The notes under the pieces are model-generated. The model saw only the letters and a list, made by a program, of their open reading frames with translations. It had not been told where the DNA came from and did no database searches. 64,000 bases of DNA, taken from assembly GCA_000827265.1 (NCBI GenBank), contig KN834749.1:2722653-2786652 (forward strand), given 5' to 3'. Both the position numbers and the translations under genes were made by a program. The stretch comes from Collybiopsis luxurians FD-317 M1. Lineage: Eukaryota; Basidiomycota; Agaricomycetes; Agaricales; Omphalotaceae. Shown one piece after another: positions 36,063 through 48,689 of the stretch (the first letter of the stretch is position 1; each line of letters starts with the position of its first letter).

Positions 36063-37520
36063 TCAACACAAAACCCATCCAATCTTGAACAACAAGTATC
36101 CTCGCTCATCTTCACGGCCTACACCTTTCGTCTTCCCGACTTCGACCTTTTCTAAAATGGCCAACTGCCACTCTGGCTTTGAATCACTTGTACCCTCCTC
36201 CTCCTCCCCCTCCCCCTCCTTCCTAACCCCTGTTAGTGCCGAAGACGCGTCGAGAAAGATATCCTCTACCGTCCGAGACATCCCTTCGTGTCGAGCGCTT
36301 ATACGGAGGGCCAACATCAGCCAAAAGACACCTCCTTGAGAGGAGGAGAATTTCGACGAGGAAGAGGAAGAAGTCGAAGAAGGACGCGCAAGCAGCCTCT
36401 CCACACACGCTTTAATCCATTTAGCATGGTCGGGATGGTAAATAACATCTGCACCAAAGATCAAATCGAATGGCTGATCCATGGGTGTAGAGTAATCGGG
36501 GTGTTCCCAGTCTAGCTGATGTACGACAATAGGCAAAGGCGGAGAAGGAGACGGAAAGTTGGCAGCAATGTTGGCGCGGAGGTTCACTAGGACGTCGGGG
36601 TGGTAGTCTGTAGCGGATATTGAAGTAGCAGCCGCAGCAGGAGCAGGGTCAGACGCAGACGCAGCCGACGACAACAGTTTAGCAGCAAGTATACTCAACA
36701 AACCCGTTCCCGCACCCAACTCGAGAATACGCAACGGCGTCCCATCCCTTTTTAGCGCATTCGAAAGACCAAACCTCGCTGGATCCTTGCAGATCTTTTC
36801 AGAGAGCACAATCGAACTAGCCCAGCTCTGAAGACCCACCGAGGTATGGTCCTCGTTGGACAGCGGAGCATCGTTCAAGTCTATTTGGATAACGGTCGAG
36901 TCGGGATTGGGATTGGGAAACTGAAAGGAACGTGTGACGGAACAATCTTGTTCCTCTCCGCCTTCCTCCTGATCGTCTCCGAGGAGGATGGACAGGAGGT
37001 TCGTCGCGTTGTCTATTGCGTCTGTACGTTTGTCGGCTTCTTCGTCATCCTCGTCGTCGTCGATAGCAGCCCATGCATCGGATCGAGCGATGAAACCGGT
37101 AAGCCATCTGATGGCGAACGCACGTTCCATTGGGTCCGAGCGTAGAACGTCCAGATACTCATCCGGGTCGTCGTCGTCGTCGTCAGATGCAGACGAATCA
37201 GAGCTTGCAAAGATCTGGTCTTCGAATACATTTTCCTCCTCGTTTACATCCTCTTCCTCAGCGGAAGCGTAACCGGAATCCGGAACAGATTCATCATGAA
37301 TGAGCCTTCGATGATGAAGTTTCCGGATGGGTAAGACGAGTTTTGGAGGTAGTGCCGAAGGTTGTTGAGGGCCGTAAATGTGACGGAGGTTGGCTAGAGA
37401 TTGGCATACCTGATCAGATGAACTGCTGGAAAGTTTTGAAAGAGGTATTAAGCTGGTCGAAGGTGCGCTAATACTTGTTGGTCCGAAATTGAACGGGTAT
37501 TTTTTGGCGGTCGAGTACAT
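36063..37520 (-). CDS. Protein methyltransferase, Methyltransf_16 (FAM86/EFM-like) type, 485 aa
   Basis: Intronless. N-terminus MYSTAKKYPFNFGPTSISAP, then two acidic low-complexity insertions (SSDSSASDDDDDDPDEYLD and DDDEDDEEADKR). The seven-beta-strand methyltransferase core follows: GLQSWASSIVLSEKI, motif I ILELGAGTGLLSILAAK at about residues 270-286, SATDYHPDVLVNLRANI (motif II region), DLIFGADVIYHPDHAKW (post-motif region), and a last strand MLALRISARHEG. The order fits the lysine methyltransferase-like family that modifies elongation factors and chaperones in eukaryotes; which substrate is unclear. Length exceeds typical members because of the acidic inserts. Confidence 0.85.
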   Translation of the reverse strand: MYSTAKKYPFNFGPTSISAPSTSLIPLSKLSSSSSDQVCQSLANLRHIYGPQQPSALPPKLVLPIRKLHHRRLIHDESVPDSGYASAEEEDVNEEENVFEDQIFASSDSSASDDDDDDPDEYLDVLRSDPMERAFAIRWLTGFIARSDAWAAIDDDEDDEEADKRTDAIDNATNLLSILLGDDQEEGGEEQDCSVTRSFQFPNPNPDSTVIQIDLNDAPLSNEDHTSVGLQSWASSIVLSEKICKDPARFGLSNALKRDGTPLRILELGAGTGLLSILAAKLLSSAASASDPAPAAAATSISATDYHPDVLVNLRANIAANFPSPSPPLPIVVHQLDWEHPDYSTPMDQPFDLIFGADVIYHPDHAKWIKACVERLLARPSSTSSSSSSKFSSSQGGVFWLMLALRISARHEGMSRTVEDIFLDASSALTGVRKEGEGEEEEGTSDSKPEWQLAILEKVEVGKTKGVGREDERGYLLFKIGWVLC

Positions 37521-38204
37521 ATTGCCCGAAGAAATATTTAAAAAAATGTTTTTTTTGAGTGTCTAAAAGTGCTTCTAAGAGGAGACCGATTCGTCTAGAG
37601 TTTCTAATTGTCTAAAATGAGTTCTATATGTTGATTCTGGATAACAAACAGGGTGGAATTCGTTTGATTGAATTCCACCCTGTTAAGAGCCAAGTACAGG
37701 CATTTTGAGGGTGGAGGTAGTGGTTTGAGGGCAAGGAAGAAAAAAAAGTTTGACACTGCATAAACGTTTATCGGAAGCGGGCCGGAGGATCCGAGAGGGA
37801 ACATGCGGGCGTTTATTTGGGCGTCTCGTCTTCGTCGGGAATCTCGAAACTGCCTACTTTGACAACTCCGTTTCTGTAGAGTGACTAAGTAGGTGCGCTA
37901 AGGTAGCAGCTGCTTCGACTGTATGTAGCCGCGCTTCACTTACCGATGCTTAACGATTTCGTATTGAATATTCCGGAACTTGCAAGTAGCTTTTGTGACA
38001 ATTACTAATCGCATCCGACGGCTGGAGGCTGTCGGGACGGGTTGGGGGAGCCCTGATGCCGCCGTTTGTTGTTAGAAGATCCCATCGTTCTGCGCGGTAG
38101 CACACTTGATACGATACGCAGCACAATAAACCGTCATGATAGTGTTTAATGCGACCTCAAGGTGACCTGCTGCAGGGCTGTTCTTTCTCTCACTGCTCAG
38201 GTCG
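37521..38204. other. Upstream region of the methyltransferase gene
   Basis: Contains the perfect inverted repeat at 37647-37684 listed separately and a T-rich stretch next to the methyltransferase start. No other feature. Confidence 0.55.
37647..37684. repeat. Perfect inverted repeat, 15-bp arms, 8-nt loop
   Basis: Left arm AACAGGGTGGAATTC (37647-37661), loop GTTTGATT, right arm GAATTCCACCCTGTT (37670-37684). All 15 pairs match. It lies about 127 bp upstream of the methyltransferase ATG. Could be a protein-binding palindrome, a transcript hairpin or a mobile-element scar. Confidence 0.9.
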
Positions 38205-38564
38205 ATGAATGAACTTCAAGCCCATCAGTCGATAGAAGAGGGTGAGTATATAGAACAGCTTGAGTTGCTGCATCTACTTGCTAGTTTTATCAAGGACTTT
38301 GTCTGTGCCCGGCCGAATTCGGAATTTGAAATTTACTTGCAAAAGCTCGCTTTGACTGTCCGGAAATGGGAAGCTCGGGGAATTCGAGGGTGTAATAAAT
38401 GGAGTTCGGTCCCAAGCATAAATTTAAGATTAGGCGAGGCTGAGTTTCTCTTTGTCTCGTACACAGAAAGCGGATTGAGAGTTACTTTCGATTCTCGTAC
38501 TGCCGCCACTGCCAGCTCGGTGTTAGGACGCTTGTTTACCCATTACTTATTGCGGGTAAGTTAG
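38205..38564 (+). CDS. Small hypothetical protein, 119 aa
   Basis: Open frame MNELQAHQSIEEGEYIEQLE... with a balanced composition: a helix LLHLLASFIKDFVCA, then YLQKLALTVRKWEARGIRG and a beta-like FLFVSYTESGLRVTFDSR. The ATG follows a CTCAG that could be an acceptor, so an upstream exon is possible; the frame ends near GTAAGTTAGG, which could be a donor into a further exon. No domain recognised. It reads more like protein than the neighbouring short frames. Confidence 0.4.
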   Translation: MNELQAHQSIEEGEYIEQLELLHLLASFIKDFVCARPNSEFEIYLQKLALTVRKWEARGIRGCNKWSSVPSINLRLGEAEFLFVSYTESGLRVTFDSRTAATASSVLGRLFTHYLLRVS

Positions 38565-40531
38565 GCGACGTGACTGTATTTTTGCTACCTCTATCAAAAA
38601 ATCAATGTCATGCGAGACTATTCTGAATTTGTAATCCAATGTGTATCGGGTTTAAGGAGACTAGGAAAGGTGGCTCTACTGGCCTCAGGTGATGCCTTTG
38701 GATCGCGTACTGGCTGGTCTGGACCCGACGTATCCTGCCATTCTCAGTCTTCGATCTGTCAAAAAAGAGTGGACTCATAAGCAACGTAAACTGAGTTTCA
38801 TCTAAGGACGCGAACACTCGCGCGTCCTAACCTTTGAATTCTTTCGTCATGACATCGAAGCTCAGACTATGTTGAGGTGACGACATTTCCGGTTGACTTT
38901 TAGGGTGGGTGAAATTAACGATGAATTATGCGTTATGTATCCATCTACAAATCGGTGTGTGATGCTCGGGTGTACAGTACGTATGACCAAATGAGGGAGT
39001 CTGGGCGGGAATGGGGCGAGGAGTCGGTTAACGAAACACATGTTGTATGCATAACGCTATTACTGCCAGTGTAAAGGAGGTTCGGGTGAGTGAAATCAAT
39101 GCGTTTCGCATCTTGCACGCCCTAACAAAATCCACGGAGTACTTACTGAACCATTCCTCCGTTCTTCTTCAAACACTCCGATTCAGGAGAGTTCGGTTCT
39201 GTGGTTCTGGTCCGACTCTGTGACTGACTGACCGCTTGAGTTGGTAGCGGTTCGACCGCGGTGAGAAGCGCTTTCGTCGGTGTGCCGGTGCGTTCAGTGC
39301 GTATATGTTGTTGTACCTGTCATACTGTACATACCCTATGCGGATTCCGAGGATTCCGGATTTGGAATGATACGTTACAGTTGGGTTATAGGTTTAATTT
39401 TTCTTGTTTTTCTTTTTCTTGGAGAAGTAGATGTGCAATAAAGGCTTAAAATTGTATTCCCAGTAACTCCGCGAAAGTGTGGATCCTTTTCGTGTCCGTG
39501 TTTGGTTTTAATATCATTGAAATGGTTTTGGTTTTGGTCCCGAGCGTTCTATGGATTTCACCCGTTAATTGTAACTTGAAGCTGAAGCGAAAGGTACGAC
39601 CTGCGGAAACTAGAAAGGGAATTGACGGATGTATAGGGGAACGGGCGGACTCTGGGCCATTGCAAGTACATACATAGATGAGACGAAACACTGAGAGTAA
39701 GGGCAAAGTCTAGTGTAGTTATTCACATCGTTGTGCGCGGCAAGGACTTATCAACCTTGCTTATCGCGCCGCAGGTCTAGGCTGCAGACTCGGTCTCTTC
39801 GGTGCTGAAAATGGTATGATGAGTAGAGTAAGTAAGTAATTAGATGCCTTTTCGGATATGGAGGATCTGGAAAGGGGGAGGGGTTGGAGTATGAGATGTT
39901 GAGCCGACTTGACTTGACCGTACGTTCGAGTTTGGACCGAGTTTGTAAAGTACTCGGCAGTTTTGTACGCTTGGGCATGTATTGTTGCGATCTCTGCTGT
40001 ACTCACCTGTCGCTAAGGATTGCCACTTCCCTCAGGCTGGTTAGCTTACAGACCGAACCTAAGTAATCAAGAAGTGATGAAAACATTGCAACGCGCATCA
40101 GCATCAGCGCGCCATATGGGCTCCTAGTCTAGACGCTGAAATGTGAATTTTTTTTGTGGTTGCGAGGAGGCTGATGCCGCAATGTCATTGTCATCAATCT
40201 ATTGAAATTAGAGTGAGGTCATTCTGTGATAGTCTCAAAAAAGCTCTAGTTCTGTGGCTGGAAATAAGGGGGAGATACAGCTGTCTGTGCCGTAGATCTG
40301 TATAGAGCCATTATTGAAGGAAAAAGAAGAGAAGTGGAAGGATTATCCAAAAAAGGAAATTACCAGGATTTTTACTAATTCGGGCCGAGTTTGACAAATA
40401 GCCACCTTACACAAAGACCGTCATCGCCCTCGTCCGACAACTCTTCTGCGTCCTCTTCCTTCCCCCCCTTCCCTTCACAAGGAATATAAACTCAACTCGA
40501 CCTTACATACCGGCGCAGGTCGTCTTCTCTC
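38565..40531. other. Intergenic region upstream of chitin synthase, 2 kb
   Basis: Short frames only. A C/T-rich stretch at about 40430-40480 (TCCTCTTCCTTCCCCCC) just before the chitin synthase ATG is typical of a strong fungal promoter or leader. Confidence 0.5.
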
Positions 40532-43500
40532 ATGGACTTTCCTGAACGCCGTCCTCCTCGTGCCTCGCGGCCGGGTCAACCCCAACAACAGCAGTCGCCA
40601 CCATCGTCCTACCAAGACTATTCTGCTGCTAGACCCCAGTATTTACATCAGGATGGCTCGAGAGGCGTCTCTTTTCAAAATGTCGAACGTGGTGATCGCC
40701 ACGGTCAAGTCGACGCTCAGCGACAGAGGGCCATGTACAATAGCCAGCTTTCCCCCGGCGCCGAAGATGTAGAGTTTGGTGGACTCGACCCGGCAAAAGT
40801 AGGGAGGAAGAAGAGTTTGGTTAAGCCAGATCGTGAAAAGATTGAGCCCGGCCATCGGCAATGGCATTACAGGACTCATGTTGCTCAGGCAGAAGAAGAG
40901 GGTGTCGGGATTCAGCCTTCGAGTGTGTAGAACTTTTTTTAAAAAAAATCCCTTTGCAAGTTTCTTGTGCTCATGCCGCTGCAGCAACTGGGAATTTTCC
41001 TCAAGGTCTCCGACGAGGAAAGTCTATTCTCGCCCGAGAGGAGGATGTCGCAGAGTCGGGTCTTGCCTTGTTCAAAAGAGGAAACACACTCAGGCGCAGA
41101 AAGACTCAGTCTTCGACTCAAGTTCCCATGCTTGATTCTTCAGAACCCAAGCACCGAAGTTGTTTAGGTGATTTTGCACCTGGTCCCAAAGGTCCATGGA
41201 TGATGTACTGCTACCTGTTGACCGTCATGGTTCCGCCGTTCATGTTAAGGGCATGCGGTATATGTTCACGTTGATTCTGTTTTACTCGTTTCTTATACTC
41301 TCTTCAGGTATCCGCACACCAGAGCAGCAACGTGCGTGGCGAGAGAAAATAGGTCTCATGAGCATCATTCTCTCACTAATGGCTGCTGTCGGTTTCATCA
41401 CGTTCGGTTTCACCGAAGTCGTCTGTGGAACTCCGGCCAACCGATTTCACGGTGGCGCCATAGGTGATGACCGTATCGGAAGCGCTTCCGTCGTTATAAA
41501 CGGATGGGATTATGATTTCAACAATTTCAAGCATCCTGCAGCTGGCGCGACCTTCAACGGGTCCACTAATCCCCTCATTACCGGGGGCTGGGGTCTCGCA
41601 GGTAACGACGCTTCATTCTTGTTCCAGAATGTCAACCAGAATTGTCGCGGTCTCATCACTAAGGGTGCCAATTCATCGATTTCTGGGAGCGGCGATAGTC
41701 TCGACTGGTACTTTCCTTGCAATGTTCGAAGTCAATATGGTACTACCTCACCCAACACGACCGATTACACTTCGTCCACCAACTGTCATGCCTCGTCGAC
41801 CGCCCGCGGTGATTTGGCCAATTTTACTCCTCAAGGTCAGGTCTGGCTCAGCTGGGACGACGTTCACCAGAGTAACCGAAGCTTAGCCGTTTACGAAGAG
41901 TGCGCTTCCTAATTGATCCCCGTTCAATTCATTTGCTGATATTCTTACAGCAAGGTTATCGACCTCGAGTTATTGAACTGGCTTGACCCGAGCCAAGTTA
42001 ATTATCCTCAAATCTTCGATGACCTGCGTCACAACACCGACAATTTGTACAGCGGTAATGATATTACAATGCTCTTTTACCGATCGAATCAGAAACGTGT
42101 AGGCGCCTGCTTACAGGATGTTATCACCGTTGGATACATTGATAGCAAGACCATCGGATGTCTGGCTTCGGACGTTGTTCTATATCTATCTCTCATTTTC
42201 ATTATTGGTGTCGTGGCAATCCGTTTCGGAATGGCGCTGCTCTTCTCCTGGTTTTTCTCGTGGAGGCTCGGAAACTTCCCACGCGAAACTTACGAGCAGC
42301 GAATGGCGCGTTCAGAACAGATCGAAAACTGGACTAATGATATTTATCGACCTGCACCCAGTGAATATCGTCCGAATGTCTCCAAGAACGGATTGAAGAT
42401 GAACAAGCCAAGGAAATCTTTCCTACCCAATACTTCTCGATTCACCCCAGCTGAAAACCTGCTCAAGGGCAGTCGACCGTCGACTGCCTATGGCATGCTT
42501 GATTCTTCCTCCACGAAAGGTTGGAAGACTTCGGTGTATGCTCCTTCACTAGGGAAAAAGGGTACCCCACCAGATTCACCTGGATACAGGCAGTCGATGC
42601 ACGATGGTTTCGCCCGCGGTAGCTTTTTCGACAGCCCTTGTCCCTTCCCTCTTCACAATGTCGTGCCCCAACCTCCTCCTGATTACGAGCCTTTCAACTT
42701 CCCTCTCGCCCACACCATCGCCCTTGTCACGGCCTACTCCGAATCCGTAGAGGGTCTCAGAACGACCTTGGACTCATTAGCGACTACTGATTATCCAAAC
42801 AGCCATAAACTCATCTTGGTCATCGCCGATGGTATGGTCAAGGGTGCAGGGAACGATCTGACTACTCCGGATATTTGTTTGACAATGATGACAGACTTCA
42901 TCATTCCTCCTAGTGATGTCGAGCCGCACTCGTATGTTGCCATCGCCGACGGCCACAAGAGGCACAACATGGCCAAGGTCTACGCCGGATTCTACAAGTA
43001 CGATGATGCTACGACTGAACGGTCCAAGCAGCAACGTGTACCCATCGTCCTTGTTGCCAAATGCGGTAACCCTCTCGAGGCCAACGACCCCAAGCCCGGC
43101 AATCGAGGCAAGCGCGACAGTCAGATTGTCCTTATGGCATTTATGCAGAAAGTCATGTTTGATGAGCGGATGACGACATTCGAATACGAATTTTTCAATT
43201 CGATCTGGAGGGTGACGGGCGTCAGTCCGGATCGGTATGAGCTTGTGCTTTGTGTCGATGCGGATACCAAGGTGTTCCCGGATTCGTTGACGAGGATGGT
43301 TAGTTGTATGGTGCATGATGAGGAGATTATGGGTCTTTGTGGCGAGACCAAGATCGCGAATAAGGCGGAGACTTGGGTTACTATGATGCAAGGTATGCTT
43401 TCTGGCGGGATTCTGTCTGTTTCAATGCTGACTTGTATACAGTGTTCGAATACTACATCTCCCACCATATGACAAAGGCATTCGAGTCCATGTTTGGAGG

Positions 43501-45095
43501 TGTGACCTGTTTGCCCGGTTGTTTCTCGATGTACAGGATCAAAGCGCCCAAAGGCGATTCTGGATATTGGGTTCCCATCCTTGCCAACCCGGATATCGTT
43601 GAGCACTATTCGGAAAACGTCGTTGATACTTTGCACAAGAAGAATCTTCTACTTCTCGGAGAGGATCGTTACTTGACGACTTTATTGTTGAAGACGTTCC
43701 CCAAACGCAAAAACGTTTTCTGCCCTCAAGCTGTCTGCAAAACTGTTGTTCCGGATACCTTCCGTGTGCTTCTCTCGCAGCGTCGTCGATGGATCAACTC
43801 GACTGTGCACAACTTGGCAGAACTTGTGTTGGTCAGGGATTTATGTGGGACGTTCTGTTTCTCTATGCAGTTTGTAGTTGGTATGGATCTGGCTGGTACA
43901 TTGGTATTGCCTGCTGCCATCAGTTTCACGCTATACCTCATCATCAAGTCTATCATTCCCGGTCACACCAGCACGACGATTCCCTTGATTCTCTTGGCTA
44001 TCATTCTCGGTCTGCCGGGTCTTCTCATCGTGGTCACATCTCGCAAGGTTGCCTACGTCGGTTGGATGTTGGTGTATCTCATCACGCTGCCGATATGGAA
44101 TGGTCTCCTCCCCGCTTATGCTTTCTGGCACTTTGATGACTTTTCGTGGGGTCAGACGCGGATGGTCTCCGGGGACAAGGCCGGTGGAAACCATGGTGAT
44201 AAAGAGGGAGAGTTTGATTCGACGCATATTGTGATGAAGAAATGGGCAGAGTTTGAACGTGAGAGGAGGTGGAAGAGCGGGACGCAGTCGAGGGATTCGA
44301 CGTATAATTATGATGCTAAAAAGTATGATTTTTTTCTTAATTATTCTTGGGATTCTTGGCTAACTAAGGATGGACAGCCGTTATTCCTTGGCTACTGATT
44401 CGGATACTTTCCACCCGCCCTCGAACAACGGTTTTGACTCGAGTACGATTGAATCTGCCTATGCTACACCGCGCCAACGGCATGATAGCAATACGCTCTT
44501 GATGCTCCCCGCGCCTCTAGCGGTGAACCGACAACCGATGTCCTCGTCCTCGTCCTCGTCTGTGGCGGCTGCAAGGTCTAGCGAAGAGCATTCCTCAGAC
44601 AATAGCTCGAACCTTCGTCTGGTTCCGAGTTTCCAGTCTGACCACCAACAGAGTTCGAGCGATCATGAGCTGCCACCTCCTCCACCTCCTAGAGCATCAT
44701 CGCCGCGCTACTCCTCTCCTGCCCCTCGTTCCATTGATTCGCCTCAAGGCCGCGCAACCAGCAATAACTTTAGGAGTCCAACGGTATTGAGTGACGTATC
44801 GAATCCGTTCTCTACGACATCACCTGTTTCGTCGGAACATTTGTTCTCCGCCGAGCCTGAAGAAATGATGAGTCCTAGTCCAGTACCGGCACCAGGACGA
44901 CCAGGCGGCCGGGGTACGGGCGTGAGGTTGACGGATGATGGGCCTGTTCCTGGACCGGACGGAGTACGGAGGATTGCGAGACAAGGTGGACGACGACCGC
45001 AGTCGCAGAATAGGTATTCAAGGAGTTCGACAGCGTTTAGTTTGCCTCCTGGAGCTGCGCCACCTCAGCCGGGTTATGGTAATGGGATTAATTAA
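40532..45095 (+). CDS. Chitin synthase, class IV (CHS3-like), 1431 aa
   Basis: Six exons, 40532-40922, 40985-41257, 41308-41899, 41951-43392, 43443-44322 and 44378-45095, sum to 1432 codons. Makes chitin from UDP-GlcNAc at the plasma membrane. The Pro/Gln-rich cytosolic N-terminus is followed by two helices ([37 protein letters not shown]), an extracellular stretch with [11 protein letters not shown], and a third helix ([18 protein letters not shown]). The catalytic domain includes CVDADTK near residue 853, [24 protein letters not shown] near 972 and QRRRWINST near 1010 (the Q/RxxRW product-binding motif). A cluster of C-terminal helices and a Ser/Pro-rich tail of about 240 residues follow. 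The order matches the CHS3 type. All motifs are intact. Confidence 0.95.
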
Positions 45096-45694
45096 TTAAT
45101 GACAAGGGACTCTTTTATGTGCACACTTTTTTACGACCTCTCTCCTGTTCTCCTCTCCTCATCCTCCTCTCTGCATCCATCCTAACATCATATTCATAAA
45201 TTCCTTTTTATAATCCCCTGTTCACGCTTCACGTTTCTCCCACCATTGATTTTCATCATCCTTTTTCTTGATTTTCAAGGCACGGACATAGACTTGCTTG
45301 TTCTTTTATACCTTCATACCTGATTTATAACCTTTTTGGTTTCTCCTTCCTCATCATTCATCCGCTGGAGTGTTGTATCCCATGGCCTACAGACGTTCCT
45401 TGCCGGGTACTTACATATGCACTCGTTTTCGATCTTTGACTGTTCTTTTTGACTCTGGAGGAGGAATGGACTGCTATTTCTTATTTCTCCGGCATTTTGC
45501 TCCCATGATACGATACCTGGCGAGCTTTTTCCTCCCAGTCTTTATTTACACAGTATACCGTATATTGTAATGGCGTCAATGAATGCATGTACGACAGAGA
45601 AAGTAAATTAAACTGGTGTCAAAAGATCAATCAATAAAAGCTTTCACACACGCGGCAGGTGGTCCTGCGGGTTGCCCTTTCTTCCCTTTTTACA
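45096..45694. other. Spacer between chitin synthase and WHI2
   Basis: Pyrimidine-rich 3' flank of chitin synthase and promoter of the WHI2-like gene. No gene seen. Confidence 0.55.
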
Positions 45695-46907
45695 ATGGCC
45701 GCCAATACTTCGATAATTACTCAGGTTTCGCAAACGCCAGCCCATGTAAACCTTCAGCAACCACAGCTCTTGACGAGACTGCTCCTGGACCTGCGCGGAA
45801 AACGCTATGAAGTCGATAGAGAAACTATAATGAACCTTCCAGAGTCGGTTCTGCTCTGTCTGTTCCCAAACGGACTGGTTCTCAGCCGACAAAGTGTTGC
45901 GCTGGAAGGAGGAGACGAAGAAGAAGAAGACGTTTATGCTGTAGATGTAATGCTTTTTTCAACCTGAGTTCTGTTATTTTTTTTGGTAACCTCAAAAGTT
46001 CTCTAGTTCGACCCAGACTGTTTTCAATTCGTCCTCTCCTTCTTTCGAACCGCCTCTGAAACCTTCTACGGCACCGAATCCTCCCCAGGTTTGTTCACAG
46101 CCCAACAACACCTCCTCGACGCCCCTCCAAACGACTTCAACAACCCCCCGCCCTCACAGAACCCGTTAATATCTAAACAGGCTATCATCGTTCTCCGCGA
46201 GGAGCTCGAGTATTTTGCAATTCCGCCTAGAGATGGGTCGGCCAAGACGGATCGGAATGGGCTGGCGGAGGCGACGTTGGCGACAATAAAGCAGAGATGC
46301 GGGGATTATCTTATGGGAAAGAAGAATATTTTCACGGCGTTGCAGAGGAATGTGAACAAGGAGAACAATGTTGCTGAGCAGCATTTGATTGATATGCTTT
46401 GTATGAGGTGAATATACTCTCGCGCGTATGACTCTTCAACTGACGGAGTTGAATGGCTGCTTCTTTTAGTGGATTCGACCGAGAAGATGAATGGGGCTTT
46501 AGAGCGTTGGAACCTTCACGGTGTTGTATATCCTCGATAGCACTCGTACTATTAAAAACTGGGATTGTCCATCATTCTGGGGGCTCAAAACCGGTCGAGG
46601 TTGATTACCAGCAAATGGCAACCGCTCAAAAATTGTTGTTGTTCTGGAGGAAACCTGCAGTACGTGTTACGTTCGTCTTCAGTTGACAAATTACAAACGT
46701 TTTGGTGTTATTTTTTTTGATAGCGAAAGTGCTGGTGGGATGGTTTAGATATTGAGTTACCACCGTCTGGGGACGATGGGAGCAGGACGATTAAGCTGTG
46801 GGCTCGCAGAGTTTGGACGTTGGAGCTCAGTCTGGTACGGTCGTTATTTTGTGTATGTGCATTTTGACGTTTATTTTCTAATTGGTGCCCTGGTTCCACA
46901 GATTTGA
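45695..46907 (+). CDS. WHI2: WHI2-like BTB/POZ-fold stress-response protein, 319 aa
   Basis: Exons 45695-45946, 46007-46407, 46470-46659, 46724-46834 and 46902-46907 sum to 320 codons. WHI2 relatives couple nutrient and stress signals to TORC1/Ras and growth arrest (yeast Whi2 with Psr phosphatases). Family blocks: LLLDLRGKRYEVDRETIMNL, PESVLLCLFPNGLVLS, FDPDCFQFVLSFFR (BTB-like fold), AIIVLREELEYFAIP, then KKNIFTALQRNVNKENNV, AEQHLIDMLCM, GFDREDEWGFRALEPSRC, TAQKLLLFWRKPA, RKCWWDG and the ending KLWARRVWTLELSL. The ATG is set at MAANTSIITQ. The last exon is only ATT TGA; a retained intron would also stop soon after. Its 3' part was copied to 50.57-51.02 kb. Confidence 0.9.
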
Positions 46908-48689
46908 CGGACGGCTCGGTATAACGTTACACTTTATAGGTATTGCCTCACAGCTGGCGTATGGTCCGCTGGGATTAGCTGGTCGTTATTCCCCTTGTTC
47001 ATCCGTTTGCTATTTACAACGCTTTTTTTCTCCCGCGCTTTGTTTCTCTACTTATCATGCATTGAATACCCCACTTCATTAATACACATACACACACAGA
47101 CATTCTTTTCACGATCATCGCCAGAATTTGCCCTAGACGGGTTAGCCTGGGCTCAGCGAATTTGTAGCATCGCGGAAGACTTAGAATGAATGTTCAAAAC
47201 TCATAAGCTCCAAATTTGACATCCTACGAACGCCCTATCACCGTGAAGTCATATTGCTCCCTCCTTGAACGGAACGGAACTCATTCAATTGCCTGCTTCC
47301 TCTTCATGAACGCCACACTCTATCCTGAAGCTCTTCGTACCATTATCGAACCAGTGTTCCTCCTTATGGCTCGAATAACAAGATATGAAATATTTATTTT
47401 TCAGATTCGCAACTCGAGCTTGTTCGAAACTACAGTGACCCATACCCAGATGTGCAAATACGCTATTCATGAACGATGTCACGATGGAGAAAACCAGGTC
47501 ATTGCTATGCGGCTATGCGAACAAGAGCTGAGAGAACATCAGGAACCCAGAAGAATAATCTGCGGAACATTCCACCGTTTAGGCAAAACGGGTATAGCTG
47601 AAGTGCATCTATTTCATTCTAACGAATACACAAGAAATGTATGGGAAGAATGACCGTTTGAAGCACGCTGTATTTGTGTCACTGAATGTGTCACTGTAGG
47701 TACTTAGGTACTTAGGTCTGTCAACAATTACTCCACAAGTAATTCCTCGAGCATCAAGCCTTCCGGAGCAAATGCTGTGGACGGAGTAAGTATGGCGATT
47801 TGGTACGATCACCGAACGGGCACGCGAGTGCAACCTTGCTATTCTGAATGTCTCTTTGAGCAAACCACAGGGAAATATCTATCTACCTCCTATTGTACTG
47901 CTATTCTGCAAGAACGAGACACACTTTTTTGCATTTAAATTTCCGTCGTGAAAGTCGAAGAAAGCACGTGACTCTAAGCCATCCCACCTCAAATTTGATT
48001 GGACAATTCGAGTTTATCTATCATCATCCTGACTGGATTTCAACTAACACTCCCGCTGATTGCTCTACATAAACCACGAGCTTCTTTGTTGATTCGGTTA
48101 ACTACAAACCCCACTTACTTCGGATATAATTGAACAAGCCCTAAGTTGGCTGTGCATGCATATGCCAGTGCAACAGCGCGATCCTTTTCTTCCAAATTGG
48201 TATGACTTCGATTTGCAGAGAGTCTAAGTAGAGGACAGCTTTTTAGTTCCCAAATCAGCTATCGTTGTAAAAGACAGGACAACAAGGCCATCCTGGCTCC
48301 CGAGAAAGCCCAGTAGCTGTGGCTGGACCTTGTGCATTGTGGCTGCCATAGTGTAAGACTTCGGGTTTTCCGGCGCTTGACTCTTCTTGAACAGAACAAG
48401 GGGATGGCTTCAAACCTCCGTCCAGTCAGAGGAAAGGTCCCTCGTATGTAATGTTTTGATTATGAAGTTCCATGTGTTTCTTACTATGCATCTCGGAACA
48501 GTTACACAGTTTGAGTCTCACTGGACTTTTGCGGACAGCAGTCTTGATATCAAGAACCCGGAAGGCCAGAACCCTGCGTGATAGATCTATCATCCCAGCG
48601 CGGTCGAACATCTGAAAGGTTCCACATAGCATGGCGGAGCCACCGTGCTTGAACAGTTTATAAGAGGTGCCATTGCGCTCACTGAAGTA
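46908..48689. other. Spacer between WHI2 and membrane gene A
   Basis: A plus-strand frame at 47216-47653 (145 codons from a TTG) is open, but has no family match I know and is absent from the shorter duplicated spacer at 51.0-52.1 kb. The part after 48450 aligns with the upstream regions of genes B and C. Confidence 0.5.
48531..48560 (+). promoter_or_regulatory. Conserved upstream block of membrane gene A
   Basis: GCGGACAGCAGTCTTGATAT about 160 bp before the ATG. Matching blocks occur at 51941 for gene B and on the minus strand at 55360 for gene C, at 150-183 bp from the start codon. A TATA-like AGTTTATAA also follows nearer the ATG in each. Confidence 0.55.

Noticed and set aside
47216..47653. 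145-codon plus-strand frame between WHI2 and membrane gene A
   Set aside because: Begins at TTG, has no recognisable family or splice partners, and is missing from the duplicated spacer.
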